Source of the DNA: Gilvimarinus xylanilyticus
GTDB taxonomy: Bacteria > Pseudomonadota > Gammaproteobacteria > Pseudomonadales > Cellvibrionaceae
Direction: 5' to 3'
Assembly: GCF_024195295.1 (NCBI RefSeq)
Contig: NZ_JAMFTH010000001.1
Coordinates: forward strand, 868,001 to 932,000
Length of the DNA: 64,000 bases
The position numbers and the translations under genes were made by a program. Under the pieces are notes generated by a model, which was not told where the DNA came from, ran no database searches, and saw only the letters and a list, made by a program, of their open reading frames with translations. This document shows positions 1 through 7,369 of the stretch, piece by piece; positions within the stretch are counted from its first letter, which is position 1, and the number at the start of each line of letters is the position of its first letter.

Positions 1-2
1 CC

Positions 3-776
3 CAGGGCGGCTGGGGCGAGGTGGTGCTGGAGCGCTTGCTGGAGCAGTCGGGCCTGCAAAAAGGGCGCGAGTACGAAACACAGTTAAGCTTTACCACTGA
101 AACCGGTAACCGTCGAATGCCCGACGTAGTGGTGCGGCTGCCCGAGGGTAAAGATATTGTCATTGATGCTAAGGTTTCGCTGACCGACTACGAGCGCTTT
201 TGCAGCAGTGATACCGATGCCGAGCGCGAGCGCTATTTGCAGGCGCACATCCAGTCGATTCGCTCGCACATTAAAGGCTTGAGTGCGAAAGACTACGAGA
301 ACCTGCCCGGGCTTCGGGCACTTGATTTTGTGTTTATTTTTATCCCCATCGAGGCGGCGTTTATGCTGGCGCTACAGCATGACACCACTTTGTACAAAGA
401 GGCCTACGACAAACAAATTATTCTCGCCAGCCCGACGACCCTGTTGGCCATTTTGCGCACAGTGGAAAATATTTGGCGCTATGAAAAGCAAAACCGCAAT
501 GCCGAACGCATTGCCAAAGACGCCGGCGCACTGCACGATCAGTTTGTCGGCGTGCTGGAATCTCTGGATCACCTGGGAACGCAATTGGACAAAACTCAGG
601 CGGCCTACGAAAAAACTCATAAACGGCTTCAATCCGGGCGAGGTAATTTAATTCGTCGCGTCGATGCCATTCGCAAGTTGGGTGCAAAAACCAAAAAGAC
701 GATTGATCCGGCGCTTTTACCTGAGGATGATTTAGGCCTCGAAGACAATTCAAAAGGTGACACAGACAATGAATAA
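3..776 (+). CDS. rmuC: RmuC family protein (5' end outside window)
   Basis: RmuC-type proteins have a PD-(D/E)XK nuclease-like core and are linked genetically to limiting DNA inversion and rearrangement. The reading frame is open from the first bases of the window, so the N-terminal coiled-coil part is missing. What remains starts at the family motif GGWGEVVLERLLEQSGL, followed by PDVVVRLPEGKDIVIDAK, which holds the Asp and Lys of the nuclease-like fold, and then the conserved stretch DFVFIFIPIEAAF. The C-terminus is a short helical tail with charged residues. The stop codon overlaps the start of the DUF2489 gene by 8 bp. The family assignment is secure from motifs; the precise biochemical activity is inferred from the family. 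Confidence 0.93.
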   Translation, partial: QGGWGEVVLERLLEQSGLQKGREYETQLSFTTETGNRRMPDVVVRLPEGKDIVIDAKVSLTDYERFCSSDTDAERERYLQAHIQSIRSHIKGLSAKDYENLPGLRALDFVFIFIPIEAAFMLALQHDTTLYKEAYDKQIILASPTTLLAILRTVENIWRYEKQNRNAERIAKDAGALHDQFVGVLESLDHLGTQLDKTQAAYEKTHKRLQSGRGNLIRRVDAIRKLGAKTKKTIDPALLPEDDLGLEDNSKGDTDNE

Positions 777-1230
777 TCCCTGGTTGTGGTTAGTGCTGGG
801 CGCTTTAATTATCGCGGTTTTGGGGGGTGTTGCGGTTTACTATGTGCTGCAATTGCGCGCATTGCGCCAGCGTCAGGCGCAGCAATTACAAGCATTAGAG
901 GCGGAGCAAGTCGCGCAACGCAAGCGGATAAATAAGAGTATTGAAATTCTCTCTACGGCGCTCGAAAGCGACGAGCTTAGCCTGACTGAGGCCAGTATTC
1001 GCCTGTCGGTACTGCTTGACAGCCTCGAGGTCGAAGAGTCCGTGCGCGAAGAGTTTTCCGCTTTTTATCAGCTGCGCGAGGCGACCTCTCACATTCCGAT
1101 TCTCAAGGCCTGGAAGGAGCTGACACCGCGCCAGCAACTGCAGTTCGATAAAGAGCGCCTGCAGCACGAAGCCACCTATGGTGAGTTCGTGCGCGACGCG
1201 GCCAAACGTATAAAAGGCAGGCAGTTTTAG
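769..1230 (+). CDS. DUF2489 membrane-anchored protein
   Basis: A 153-residue protein with one N-terminal membrane segment (about residues 5-25, NPWLWLVLGALIIAVLGG), then a Gln/Arg-rich helical stretch and a soluble helical domain. This size and arrangement match the DUF2489 family of gammaproteobacteria, whose function is unknown. The ATG at 769 is preferred over the upstream GTG at 757 because AAAGGTGA lies at normal Shine-Dalgarno distance from it. It overlaps the rmuC stop, so the two genes are probably translationally coupled. Its 3' end meets the convergent trmA gene with a 4 bp overlap. Confidence 0.8.
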   Translation: MNNPWLWLVLGALIIAVLGGVAVYYVLQLRALRQRQAQQLQALEAEQVAQRKRINKSIEILSTALESDELSLTEASIRLSVLLDSLEVEESVREEFSAFYQLREATSHIPILKAWKELTPRQQLQFDKERLQHEATYGEFVRDAAKRIKGRQF

Positions 1231-2321
1231 TCGCCGGTAATGCGTTTTAAAACCGCACCGCACTCAATATGGTGAGTAAACGGGAACTGATCAAAAAGCG
1301 CAAGCGACGTAAGCTTGTGAGTTTTGCACAGCTCGTCGAGGTCTCGCTTCAGGGTTTCCGGGTTGCAGGAAATGTACAAAATATTATCGAAACGTTGGGC
1401 CACTTCGGTAGTGTGCGGATCCAGCCCGGCTCTGGGTGGGTCAACAAAAATACTACTAAATTGATAGCTGTCCAGATCAACATGCCGCAAACGGCGAAAA
1501 GGGCGGACTTTATCCAGTGCCTGGGAAAACTCCTCGCTCGACATGCGCGCCAGCGCGACATTTTCCACCCCGTTTAACGACAAATTATAGAGAGCGGAGT
1601 TAACCGAACTTTTGGCCAGTTCGGTGGCCAAAACCCAGTTGAAGTTTTGAGCCAAGGGCAGGGTGAAGTTGCCGTTGCCGCAATACAGCTCGAGTAAATC
1701 GCCGCCAAAGTCAGCACTTTTTTCCACCGCCCAGGTCAGCATTTTTTCGCACACCCGCGCGTTGGGTTGGGTAAAGCTGCTTTCAATCTGCTGGTATTGG
1801 AACTCCCGCTCCTTGACAGTCAGCTTTTCGATGACGAAATCATCCTGCAGTACCCGCTTTTGTTTCCGGCTGCGGCCGATCAGTTTTACTTGGAGTTGAG
1901 TTGACAGGGCACTGGCCTCTGCTTCCCATGGGTCATCGAGCGGCTTGTGGTAAATCAGTGTGATCAGCGCCTCGCCGCTTAATGTTGTTAGAAACTCAAC
2001 CTGAAACAGTTTGCGGCGCAGTAGCTCGCTTTGGTTGATGGCTTCCAGCAAAGGCGGCATTAGTTTGCCGATGGTGGCATAGCCTGGGGGAAACTCACTA
2101 ATGATATAAGGTTTTTTGTATTCCCCCTGGCGATACATGGCATAGTCGGCGCGGCCGCCTCGGTGCCATATTTTAAATTCGGCGCGCATGCGAAACCCGG
2201 TAGCAGGCGAGTCGAAGACTTCGAGCCGAGGGGGAGTGAAGGGAGCAAATAGACTGGTGACTCGCTCAGCTTTTTCCTGTAATTGGGCGCGGTATGCGTC
2301 CGGGGTGTAAAGATCGTTCAT
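1227..2321 (-). CDS. trmA: tRNA (uracil-54-C5)-methyltransferase TrmA
   Basis: Makes 5-methyluridine at position 54 of the T-loop of tRNAs using S-adenosylmethionine. The 364-residue length is normal. SAM-binding motif LELYCGNGNF, the FVDPPRAGLD motif, the catalytic nucleophile in YISCNPETL (C319) and the general base in HHIECG (E353) are all present and correctly spaced, which matches TrmA rather than the iron-sulfur enzymes RlmC/RlmD, whose N-terminal cysteine cluster is absent here. It is the last gene of a leftward group: the lipoprotein gene ends 8 bp upstream of its start. Confidence 0.96.
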   Translation of the reverse strand: MNDLYTPDAYRAQLQEKAERVTSLFAPFTPPRLEVFDSPATGFRMRAEFKIWHRGGRADYAMYRQGEYKKPYIISEFPPGYATIGKLMPPLLEAINQSELLRRKLFQVEFLTTLSGEALITLIYHKPLDDPWEAEASALSTQLQVKLIGRSRKQKRVLQDDFVIEKLTVKEREFQYQQIESSFTQPNARVCEKMLTWAVEKSADFGGDLLELYCGNGNFTLPLAQNFNWVLATELAKSSVNSALYNLSLNGVENVALARMSSEEFSQALDKVRPFRRLRHVDLDSYQFSSIFVDPPRAGLDPHTTEVAQRFDNILYISCNPETLKRDLDELCKTHKLTSLALFDQFPFTHHIECGAVLKRITGD

Positions 2322-2329
2322 TCAAGCTC

Positions 2330-3079
2330 TCAGTTGGCCGACCCCGCCTTTTGACGGGTGCATTTTCCCCACTGGCACTGGATAAGTGAGATTGGCCGCC
2401 CATTGCAATAGTGAGCGTACACCTCTTCGGGCCAGTGATTGACGAGCGGCATTATACGGGAATTGGCGCTGCAATTTGGGCCGGTCTGCTTATTAAGTGC
2501 AAAGAACGATCGGCCGGGTTCGGGCCAGCGGCTAAAGCTATCACTCAGGCGAACAATGCTCACACTGGCGGCGGCTTTAGGTTGCGCCTGGGCGACCAGC
2601 GCCTGGGCTACTTGGGGGGATGCTAGATCAGAAAAAATACGGGTTTCGGCGATCGCCAACTCGCGCCGACACACAGATTTTTGTCCGCTGGGGCCGCGCT
2701 GGGCTAAATTTAATTGCTCGTACTGACTCTGCTGGATATCTTTGACTAAAGCCAGTACCGATAGAGAGTAGGTCTCTTCGCGCCAGCTTACCCAGTCATC
2801 ATTGCCGGCCTGCATATGTCTGTCGGCTGCCTCAACCAGGCGCTGGTTGGAAAATGTCCAGGTTTCGCGGGCGGTGTTAGCGTAATCCCCTAAGGCGCCG
2901 CCCAAACTGGCGCAGGCTTTAAAAAGCGCTAAATCCGAGAGCGCTTGACGCTGCACTTCGGTCGCCAGATTGTGAATTTGGGATTCGCTGGGTGGCGGAG
3001 TCTCGGTTTGGTTTTGGCAGGCGCCGAGGGTTATAGATAGTATCAACGCAAAGGTGACACGGGAAAACGAAATGAACAT
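2330..3079 (-). CDS. putative lipoprotein of unknown function
   Basis: A 249-residue protein beginning with a lipoprotein signal peptide: basic start, hydrophobic core FALILSITLGAC, with the lipobox Cys near residue 21. The mature part opens with a Pro/Thr/Ser linker and is otherwise mostly helical, with several further cysteines near the C-terminus (CQWGKC). The ATG at 3079 is chosen because it places the signal peptide at the N-terminus; a start 51 bases further upstream would add a non-signal extension. I do not recognise the family. It sits between a sensor kinase and trmA, so it may be co-transcribed with the kinase, but there is no evidence that it is the kinase's ligand sensor. Confidence 0.65.
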   Translation of the reverse strand: MFISFSRVTFALILSITLGACQNQTETPPPSESQIHNLATEVQRQALSDLALFKACASLGGALGDYANTARETWTFSNQRLVEAADRHMQAGNDDWVSWREETYSLSVLALVKDIQQSQYEQLNLAQRGPSGQKSVCRRELAIAETRIFSDLASPQVAQALVAQAQPKAAASVSIVRLSDSFSRWPEPGRSFFALNKQTGPNCSANSRIMPLVNHWPEEVYAHYCNGRPISLIQCQWGKCTRQKAGSAN

Positions 3080-3089
3080 AGTGACAACT

Positions 3090-4559
3090 CTAGGGCAATG
3101 AATGTGGGTGGGGCGATGCACCGTCGGCATTGGGGGATTTGGGTAGTTTTACGGTAAAGCGGGTGCCTTCGCCCTCAATCGACTGTACTTCAATGGTTCC
3201 GCTGTGGTGTTCGGTGATAATAAAGTAGGAAACTGAAAGCCCCAACCCCGTACCCTGGCCAACTTCTTTGGTTGTGAAAAAAGGCTCAAAAATATGACGC
3301 GCCACTTCTTCGGCCATGCCCGGGCCATTGTCTTCGACAGTGAGTATGGCGTGAGTATCGCTTTGCCCCAAGGACACATAAATGCGGGCCTCGGGCGTTA
3401 AGGTTGCACCGAATGCCTGGGCGGCATTGCGTACCAGGTTAAGCAGCACCTGTTGAATTTCCGCAGCGCTGCCCATGACTTTAGGAAGCGTGTTATCCAG
3501 TTTAAGATCAACCGGGGGCAGGGTGGCGCGCTCGGCGGCGAGCAATTCAATACCGTGGCGAATCACATGGGCTAAATCGAAAGGGCGCTGCGTCTGGCTG
3601 CTCGAGCGTGAGAAATCCAACATATTGGTGACGATTTCGGCCGAGCGCTCGCCAGCTTCGCGGATATCCTCGAGGAACTGCCATATTTTGCGGTCAGAGA
3701 GGTAGTCTGTGATTTGTTCAATGGTCAAGTGATGTTTATCGGCGGCCTGTATATTCGCTTTCAACTCCGGAGATGTGCGCCGGTAAATGTTTTGCACGCC
3801 GTGCAAAATAGTACTCAACGGATTGTTAATCTCGTGCGCCATACCGGCGGCCAGCTCGCCCAGCGAGAGCATTTTCTCGTTTTGAATCATCATATTTTCC
3901 ACCCGCACCCGCATGGTGACATCGTCAATGCGGATTACAGCCCCGATCGCCTGTGCGGCAATCAGCGGATAGATGGTCAGATCGCTGTAGTGCAATTCGC
4001 TGCCCTGGGTTTCCTGAATATTCTGACTGACATAAGGCAGGGCTGCGTCGATGGTATCGTTAATGATCTCGCCATCCACGGGGAGGCTTGGGTAGACGTC
4101 TTTTAAATGTTGATTGAGCGCTGATTCGGCACTTACCCCGGTTTTTTCCACTGCGGCGGCGTTCCAGTGGGTGATAAATCCGCGGTGGGTGACCCCGATA
4201 ATGACCGAAGGCATAGAGTTTAACATGCTGTGTAGGTATTCTTGGGTTTCACGCAGCAGTAACTCAGTTGCCTCGTGCCGCCCGATTTCTTGGTACAGCT
4301 GCTCGTTCGTGGCATGAAGCGACTCCGTGCGATCTTGCACTTTCTGCTCCAGAGTCTTGTGGGAGTCAAACAGTGCTTGGCGGGCGTGCTTTAGTTTTAG
4401 CCGACTGCGTTGCAAGCCGATAATAAGCAGCGTCTGTAAAAGTCCCAAAATGACAATGGTCACCCACAGCCAATCGCGCTCGCTGACCGCTTGAGCGGCA
4501 AACGCCGAAGAGCTTATAAAAGTGCCAGCTAAGAGTATGGTTAATTTTGCAGTCGTCAC
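3090..4559 (-). CDS. PAS-domain sensor histidine kinase
   Basis: An orphan two-component sensor kinase. In order: signal-like or first membrane segment (KLTILLAGTFISSSAFAA), second membrane segment (LWVTIVILGLLQTLLIIGL), coiled coil, PAS domain (about residues 105-220), HisKA helix with the phosphorylated His in MAHEINNPLS, and the ATP-binding domain with N box (LVNLVRNAAQAF region), G1 box DNGPGM, F box and G2 box GQGTGLGLS. GTG at 4559 is preferred because TAGGAAAT precedes it and the signal peptide then starts the protein; ATG at 4607 is the alternative and adds 16 residues. No response regulator gene is adjacent. The loop between HisKA helices is longer than usual (roughly 35 extra residues before EDIREAGERSAEIV). 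Confidence 0.88.
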   Translation of the reverse strand: MTTAKLTILLAGTFISSSAFAAQAVSERDWLWVTIVILGLLQTLLIIGLQRSRLKLKHARQALFDSHKTLEQKVQDRTESLHATNEQLYQEIGRHEATELLLRETQEYLHSMLNSMPSVIIGVTHRGFITHWNAAAVEKTGVSAESALNQHLKDVYPSLPVDGEIINDTIDAALPYVSQNIQETQGSELHYSDLTIYPLIAAQAIGAVIRIDDVTMRVRVENMMIQNEKMLSLGELAAGMAHEINNPLSTILHGVQNIYRRTSPELKANIQAADKHHLTIEQITDYLSDRKIWQFLEDIREAGERSAEIVTNMLDFSRSSSQTQRPFDLAHVIRHGIELLAAERATLPPVDLKLDNTLPKVMGSAAEIQQVLLNLVRNAAQAFGATLTPEARIYVSLGQSDTHAILTVEDNGPGMAEEVARHIFEPFFTTKEVGQGTGLGLSVSYFIITEHHSGTIEVQSIEGEGTRFTVKLPKSPNADGASPHPHSLP

Positions 4560-4734
4560 ATTTCCTACCGAAGAATTCGATGGCCAGAGTCTAGCATTGA
4601 ACCGCATCGGGAGGTAATTTGGGATAGCCGCACGGGTGGTGGGGCACGGCTTATCAGAAGCTGATCAATATGCCTAATATTTGCAATAAGTGTATAGAAT
4701 TTAGGCGCTTAGCGAATTTTTTTGCAAAAAGCGT

Positions 4735-4762
4735 TTGACAGCTTAGCGCTTTTGAGTAGAAT
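4735..4762 (+). promoter_or_regulatory. sigma70 promoter of the tRNA-Val/tRNA-Asp unit
   Basis: Perfect -35 TTGACA at 4735-4740, 16 bp spacer, -10 TAGAAT at 4757-4762, followed by a GC-rich discriminator (GCCCACCACC) of the kind seen at stable RNA promoters. The predicted start falls about 10 bp before the mature tRNA-Val 5' end. Confidence 0.85.
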
Positions 4763-4778
4763 GCCCACCACCAAGACG

Positions 4779-4854
4779 GGGTGGTTAGCTCAGCTGGGAG
4801 AGCATCGCCCTTACAAGGCGAGGGTCACAGGTTCGATCCCTGTACCACCCACCA
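4779..4854 (+). tRNA. tRNA-Val (anticodon UAC)
   Basis: 76 bases including the encoded CCA. Acceptor stem GGGTGGT pairs with ACCACCC, discriminator A, then CCA. Anticodon stem TCGCC/GGCGA holds the loop CTTACAA, with anticodon TAC. T-loop GTTCGATCC is standard. An identical copy is on the minus strand at 34288-34363. Confidence 0.98.
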
Positions 4855-4872
4855 ATCCAGTCTAGGTTTTGC

Positions 4873-4949
4873 GGACCGGTAGTTCAGCTGGTTAGAATGC
4901 CGGCCTGTCACGCCGGAGGTCGCGGGTTCGAGTCCCGTCCGGTCCGCCA
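4873..4949 (+). tRNA. tRNA-Asp (anticodon GUC)
   Basis: 77 bases including CCA. Acceptor stem GGACCGG pairs with CCGGTCC, discriminator G, anticodon loop CTGTCAC with anticodon GTC, T-arm GCGGGTTCGAGTCCCGT. Eighteen bases separate it from tRNA-Val, consistent with one transcript. An identical copy is on the minus strand at 34193-34269. Confidence 0.98.
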
Positions 4950-4962
4950 TACAAACAAAAGA

Positions 4963-4988
4963 GCCCTCGCGAAAGCGGGGGCTTTTTT
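4963..4988 (+). terminator. intrinsic terminator of the tRNA unit
   Basis: Stem GCCCTCGC / GCGGGGGC (one G-U pair) around a GAAA tetraloop, followed by six T. It lies 13 bases after the tRNA-Asp CCA end. Confidence 0.93.
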
Positions 4989-5026
4989 GTTTGTATTGTG
5001 GTTTGTGACGGGCGAGAAGCCGCGCT

Positions 5027-5119
5027 CGGGTTCGACCAATTCGCCGGGAGCCAATCGGCACAGCGCGAATGCGCTGCCCGCAGAGTGGCCGCCATGGACG
5101 GCGGCCGTGTTTCCCGCCC
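5027..5119 (+). other. multi-hairpin element downstream of tRNA-Asp, copy 1
   Basis: Between the tRNA terminator and a copy of the tRNA-Asp 3' end there are three successive hairpins: 5036-5058 (CCAATTCGC with imperfect partner GCCAATCGG), 5061-5076 (CAGCGC GAAT GCGCTG) and 5087-5106 (GGCCGCC ATGGAC GGCGGCC), enclosed by GACGGG-type and CCCGCC-type ends. In the second copy, the first hairpin is perfect and the third has a different sequence but is still self-complementary. Whether it acts as RNA or as a mobile DNA element is unknown. Confidence 0.55.
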
Positions 5120-5128
5120 GGTCCGCCA
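5113..5128 (+). other. partial copy of the tRNA-Asp 3' end
   Basis: The bases CCCGCCCGGTCCGCCA match the last 16 bases of the tRNA-Asp gene (CCCGTCCGGTCCGCCA) with one difference, and are followed by another terminator. No other tRNA parts precede it. It is either a relic of a second tRNA-Asp gene or a duplicated target end left by an element that uses this tRNA 3' end. In the second copy of the block only the first nine bases are kept. Confidence 0.75.
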
Positions 5129-5141
5129 TATGACGAAAGAG

Positions 5142-5164
5142 GCTCCACAATGTGGGGCTTTTTT
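5142..5164 (+). terminator. intrinsic terminator after the tRNA-Asp 3' remnant
   Basis: Stem GCTCCA / TGGGGC around CAATG, followed by six T (5159-5164). It sits where a terminator of a second tRNA-Asp gene would be. Confidence 0.75.
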
Positions 5165-5467
5165 ATGCCTGCCAAAAGTGTCGTTGCACGTCGACGCTAA
5201 CCGAAAGCCGCTTCGGGAGTTTCCGCATTCAGCCCCAAAATGGCCATTAGGTTGCTGCCCGCTCCACCTCGGGTCGCAAGAAGCTTGTTGGGCCGTTTGG
5301 GCGTAATTCGCGAATTAAGCCCCAGTTTCTGCCCAATTTGTCGGCTTGAGAGAACCTCTCGATAACAAATCTGTCACACTGGTGTGAAATGCTGTTCCTC
5401 AAGGCGGTTTGTTGAGCGAGCGGCCAGGGAGAATGTCATCAATATTAATAAAGTTGGAGAACTTAAT
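5165..5467. other. intergenic stretch without a recognised gene
   Basis: About 300 bases with no convincing open frame. The only structure seen is TCACAC TG GTGTGA at 5374-5387, an inverted repeat with 6 bp arms about 80 bases upstream of the micro-ORF. It could be an operator or chance. Confidence 0.5.
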
Positions 5468-5551
5468 ATGCAAGATTATCTTGAAGAGTTGTTGGAAGTA
5501 ACGTTTGACGAAGCCGATGAAGAGATCGGTGAGGACTACGCAGAAGTGTAG
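5468..5551 (+). CDS. 27-residue acidic micro-protein (predicted)
   Basis: ATG at 5468 preceded by TTGGAG at good Shine-Dalgarno distance, 27 codons, stop TAG at 5549. The peptide has 12 Asp/Glu and no Lys or Arg (begins MQDYLEELLEV), so it is strongly acidic and probably partly helical. The terminator hairpin directly overlaps the last codons, so the transcript would be little more than this ORF. I know of no family. Its translation is supported only by the ribosome-binding site and the compact ORF-terminator layout. Confidence 0.45.
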   Translation: MQDYLEELLEVTFDEADEEIGEDYAEV

Positions 5552-5558
5552 TCCTTTT
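5532..5558 (+). terminator. hairpin terminator overlapping the micro-ORF stop
   Basis: Perfect 8 bp stem AGGACTAC / GTAGTCCT with an 8-base loop, followed by TTTT. The stop codon TAG lies inside the right arm. The T-tract is short, so efficiency may be modest. Confidence 0.65.
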
Positions 5559-5686
5559 GGTTATAAACACCCCCCTTAAAACCTGAACTGAATCCCACAT
5601 TTCCCCCTTACCATCTTCTTCAGCCCGCGCAGCGGCTGCTTTCTTGACCCTGTCGCTCTATACTGCCCTGTATGCGCAATTGAATA

Positions 5687-5999
5687 GGGCCTGTTCACGC
5701 TAATTAAATGCAGCCTGTTGTGACTAAAAATTCGTCAATCAAGGCGCGAGGAGAGTGGTTTGGTTATTCCAAATGAACGACGAGCAACGCAGGGTGGCGG
5801 ATTTTTAGCCGCAACCCGAATACTTACATGGACGTAAGGTATTAGAGCAATGCAGGAGCAATTGCCGAGGGCTGGAGCCAGTTTTGTCCCCAGCGTTGTT
5901 GCCGATCGCTTATTTGGAGTAACCAAACTTCGCTCACGGCGCCTAGCTGGAAACAAAACTGGCTTCCAGCAGGCGCACTTAATTAGCGTGAACAGGCCC
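5687..5999. mobile_element. 313 bp MITE with 21 bp perfect terminal inverted repeats
   Basis: The ends are perfect 21 bp inverted repeats (5687-5707, starting GGGCCTGTTCACGC, and 5979-5999), with imperfect complementarity continuing to about 35 bp. Each end is flanked by TA (5685-5686 and 6000-6001), as expected for a TA target duplication made by IS630/Tc1-mariner-type transposases. Internal sequences are also mutually complementary (for example TTTGGTTATTCCAAAT near 5758 with its near-complement near 5911), so the whole element can fold back. It has no plausible transposase frame, so it would need a transposase supplied in trans. It separates the micro-ORF from the gene at 6029. Confidence 0.88.
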
Positions 6000-6028
6000 T
6001 AGCAACGGGGAAGCGACCAGAGGCGTCC

Positions 6029-7369
6029 ATGTCGAGAGAGGATATCACCTTAGAAGCCGTTATCATTTTTGCCGATGGTAAAATTGATCGGGAGCTACAG
6101 TATCCCGAATTTGAGGCTATTATCGACGGCTTTGTCCCCATCCCCGAATTTGCCGGTCGCCGCATGGAAGCCGTCTACCTGCGGGTGAATCCCAGCTTTC
6201 GCATTACCTCCTGTGTTTTCTTTTTGGTGGACTTTGACGCCAAGGGCATGATTGCCAGTGGCTGGAATGTCCCCATGCAGTCTCTGGCCGATAATGCCGC
6301 CCGGGGGCCGGATTTGGGGGCAGGGCCTGTGGCGCTTGCTTGTTACAGCCAGTGTCCGATTCAGTGGCAGCAACGCAACCTGTGGGACCCGGTGATGGAG
6401 CCGGGTAGAAACAGTTTCGTTCTGATGAAAAAAGCCATTGTTGTCAATACATTAGGGCTTCTTTTTCCCAAACAAGATGAAGAGCCTGAGGCCTCGCCCG
6501 AGGCCGATCACCGAGAGCTACGCGACGCCCTTGAGCGTCAGTACGCGCAGACCATGCGCACCCGACTGGCGCACACGCTTAAAGAGCAGCGTTTACGTAT
6601 CAATACTCTAAAAAGCCGCATGGCGCTCAAACTCGACGCGCTCAAGCGGGAGCATCAGGTACGGCTTGAATCTTACAATTTGCGTCTGCAGCAGGCCGAC
6701 GATGCGGTAGCGGCGGCGGATGAGCGAATTAAAACACTCCAAAGTGAGTTGGCCCTGCAGACGGGCAAGGTTGAGGGACTTAAAGAATACTACGAGCATA
6801 AACTGGCCGCCGCGCGCGAAAGCGACGAGCCTGACGCCGACCTTGAGGCTCTGGAGCTGGACTTTGCCGACAGGCTCGAGCGCGAAGTGGAGTCGGTGCG
6901 GGCTGAATTACAGCAGCAATTGGACATGCGCGAAATGGAGCTGCACTACCGCCAACAACAAGAGGCGAGTCTGCGCGATGAAATTGAACACTTGCAGAGC
7001 AACTATGCATCGCTCTTAAAGCACGGCGCCACACAGGTGTTATTACCCATGGAAAAGGCGGGCATCAGCTTTGTGGTGCACGCCCCTGGGTGCGGCCAGC
7101 TGAGTTTGAGTGTCAGCGATGTCAGCGACTACATGAGCGACCCCGAGGCTTTTGCGGCGAGCAAGTGCGGACTGGGCCTGGCGCTTTATAAGCAGTGGCT
7201 GGATCACTATCGCTCGCCTTACTGTACCGCCTGTGATGAGGCCAATGAGGAGTGTGGTACAGGGGTAAACCGGGTACATAATCCGGCCGATTTTCACCAT
7301 GGTGAGTCCAACCGCTGCCCAGAGCATCGTCACTCAGTCGCCGCGAAAGTTTCCGCGCGCCCGCTATGA
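6029..7369 (+). CDS. coiled-coil protein of unknown function
   Basis: 446 residues with three parts: an N-terminal globular domain (about 1-150), a long highly charged coiled coil (about 160-335, repeated Leu heptads such as LKEQRLRINTLKSRMALKLDAL), and a C-terminal globular part containing a cysteine cluster (CTAC, then EEC and a later Cys) that could bind a metal. ATG at 6029 has AGAGGCG upstream. The gene overlaps the next one by ATGA, so it is coupled with the PLP enzyme. I do not recognise a characterised family. Confidence 0.8.
   Translation: MSREDITLEAVIIFADGKIDRELQYPEFEAIIDGFVPIPEFAGRRMEAVYLRVNPSFRITSCVFFLVDFDAKGMIASGWNVPMQSLADNAARGPDLGAGPVALACYSQCPIQWQQRNLWDPVMEPGRNSFVLMKKAIVVNTLGLLFPKQDEEPEASPEADHRELRDALERQYAQTMRTRLAHTLKEQRLRINTLKSRMALKLDALKREHQVRLESYNLRLQQADDAVAAADERIKTLQSELALQTGKVEGLKEYYEHKLAAARESDEPDADLEALELDFADRLEREVESVRAELQQQLDMREMELHYRQQQEASLRDEIEHLQSNYASLLKHGATQVLLPMEKAGISFVVHAPGCGQLSLSVSDVSDYMSDPEAFAASKCGLGLALYKQWLDHYRSPYCTACDEANEECGTGVNRVHNPADFHHGESNRCPEHRHSVAAKVSARPL

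Larger units (their letters stand above)
4778..5127 (+). repeat. Inverted repeat, copy 1: tRNA-Val/tRNA-Asp block plus downstream element
   Basis: This block is nearly identical to the reverse complement of 34022-34364. Identity starts at the base before the mature tRNA-Val 5' end, covers both tRNAs, their spacer and the terminator with only single-base differences in the flanks of the terminator, and then continues with more differences through a hairpin-rich stretch ending near 5120. The promoters lie outside the repeat and differ between copies. Confidence 0.95.

Noticed and set aside
4825-5175. Open frames antisense to the tRNA genes (peptides containing TGLEPATSGVTGRH and similar), here and in the 33.8-34.3 kb copy.
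   Set aside because: They read across tRNA genes and their terminators and arise in many genomes from the tRNA-Asp sequence; they are not genes.
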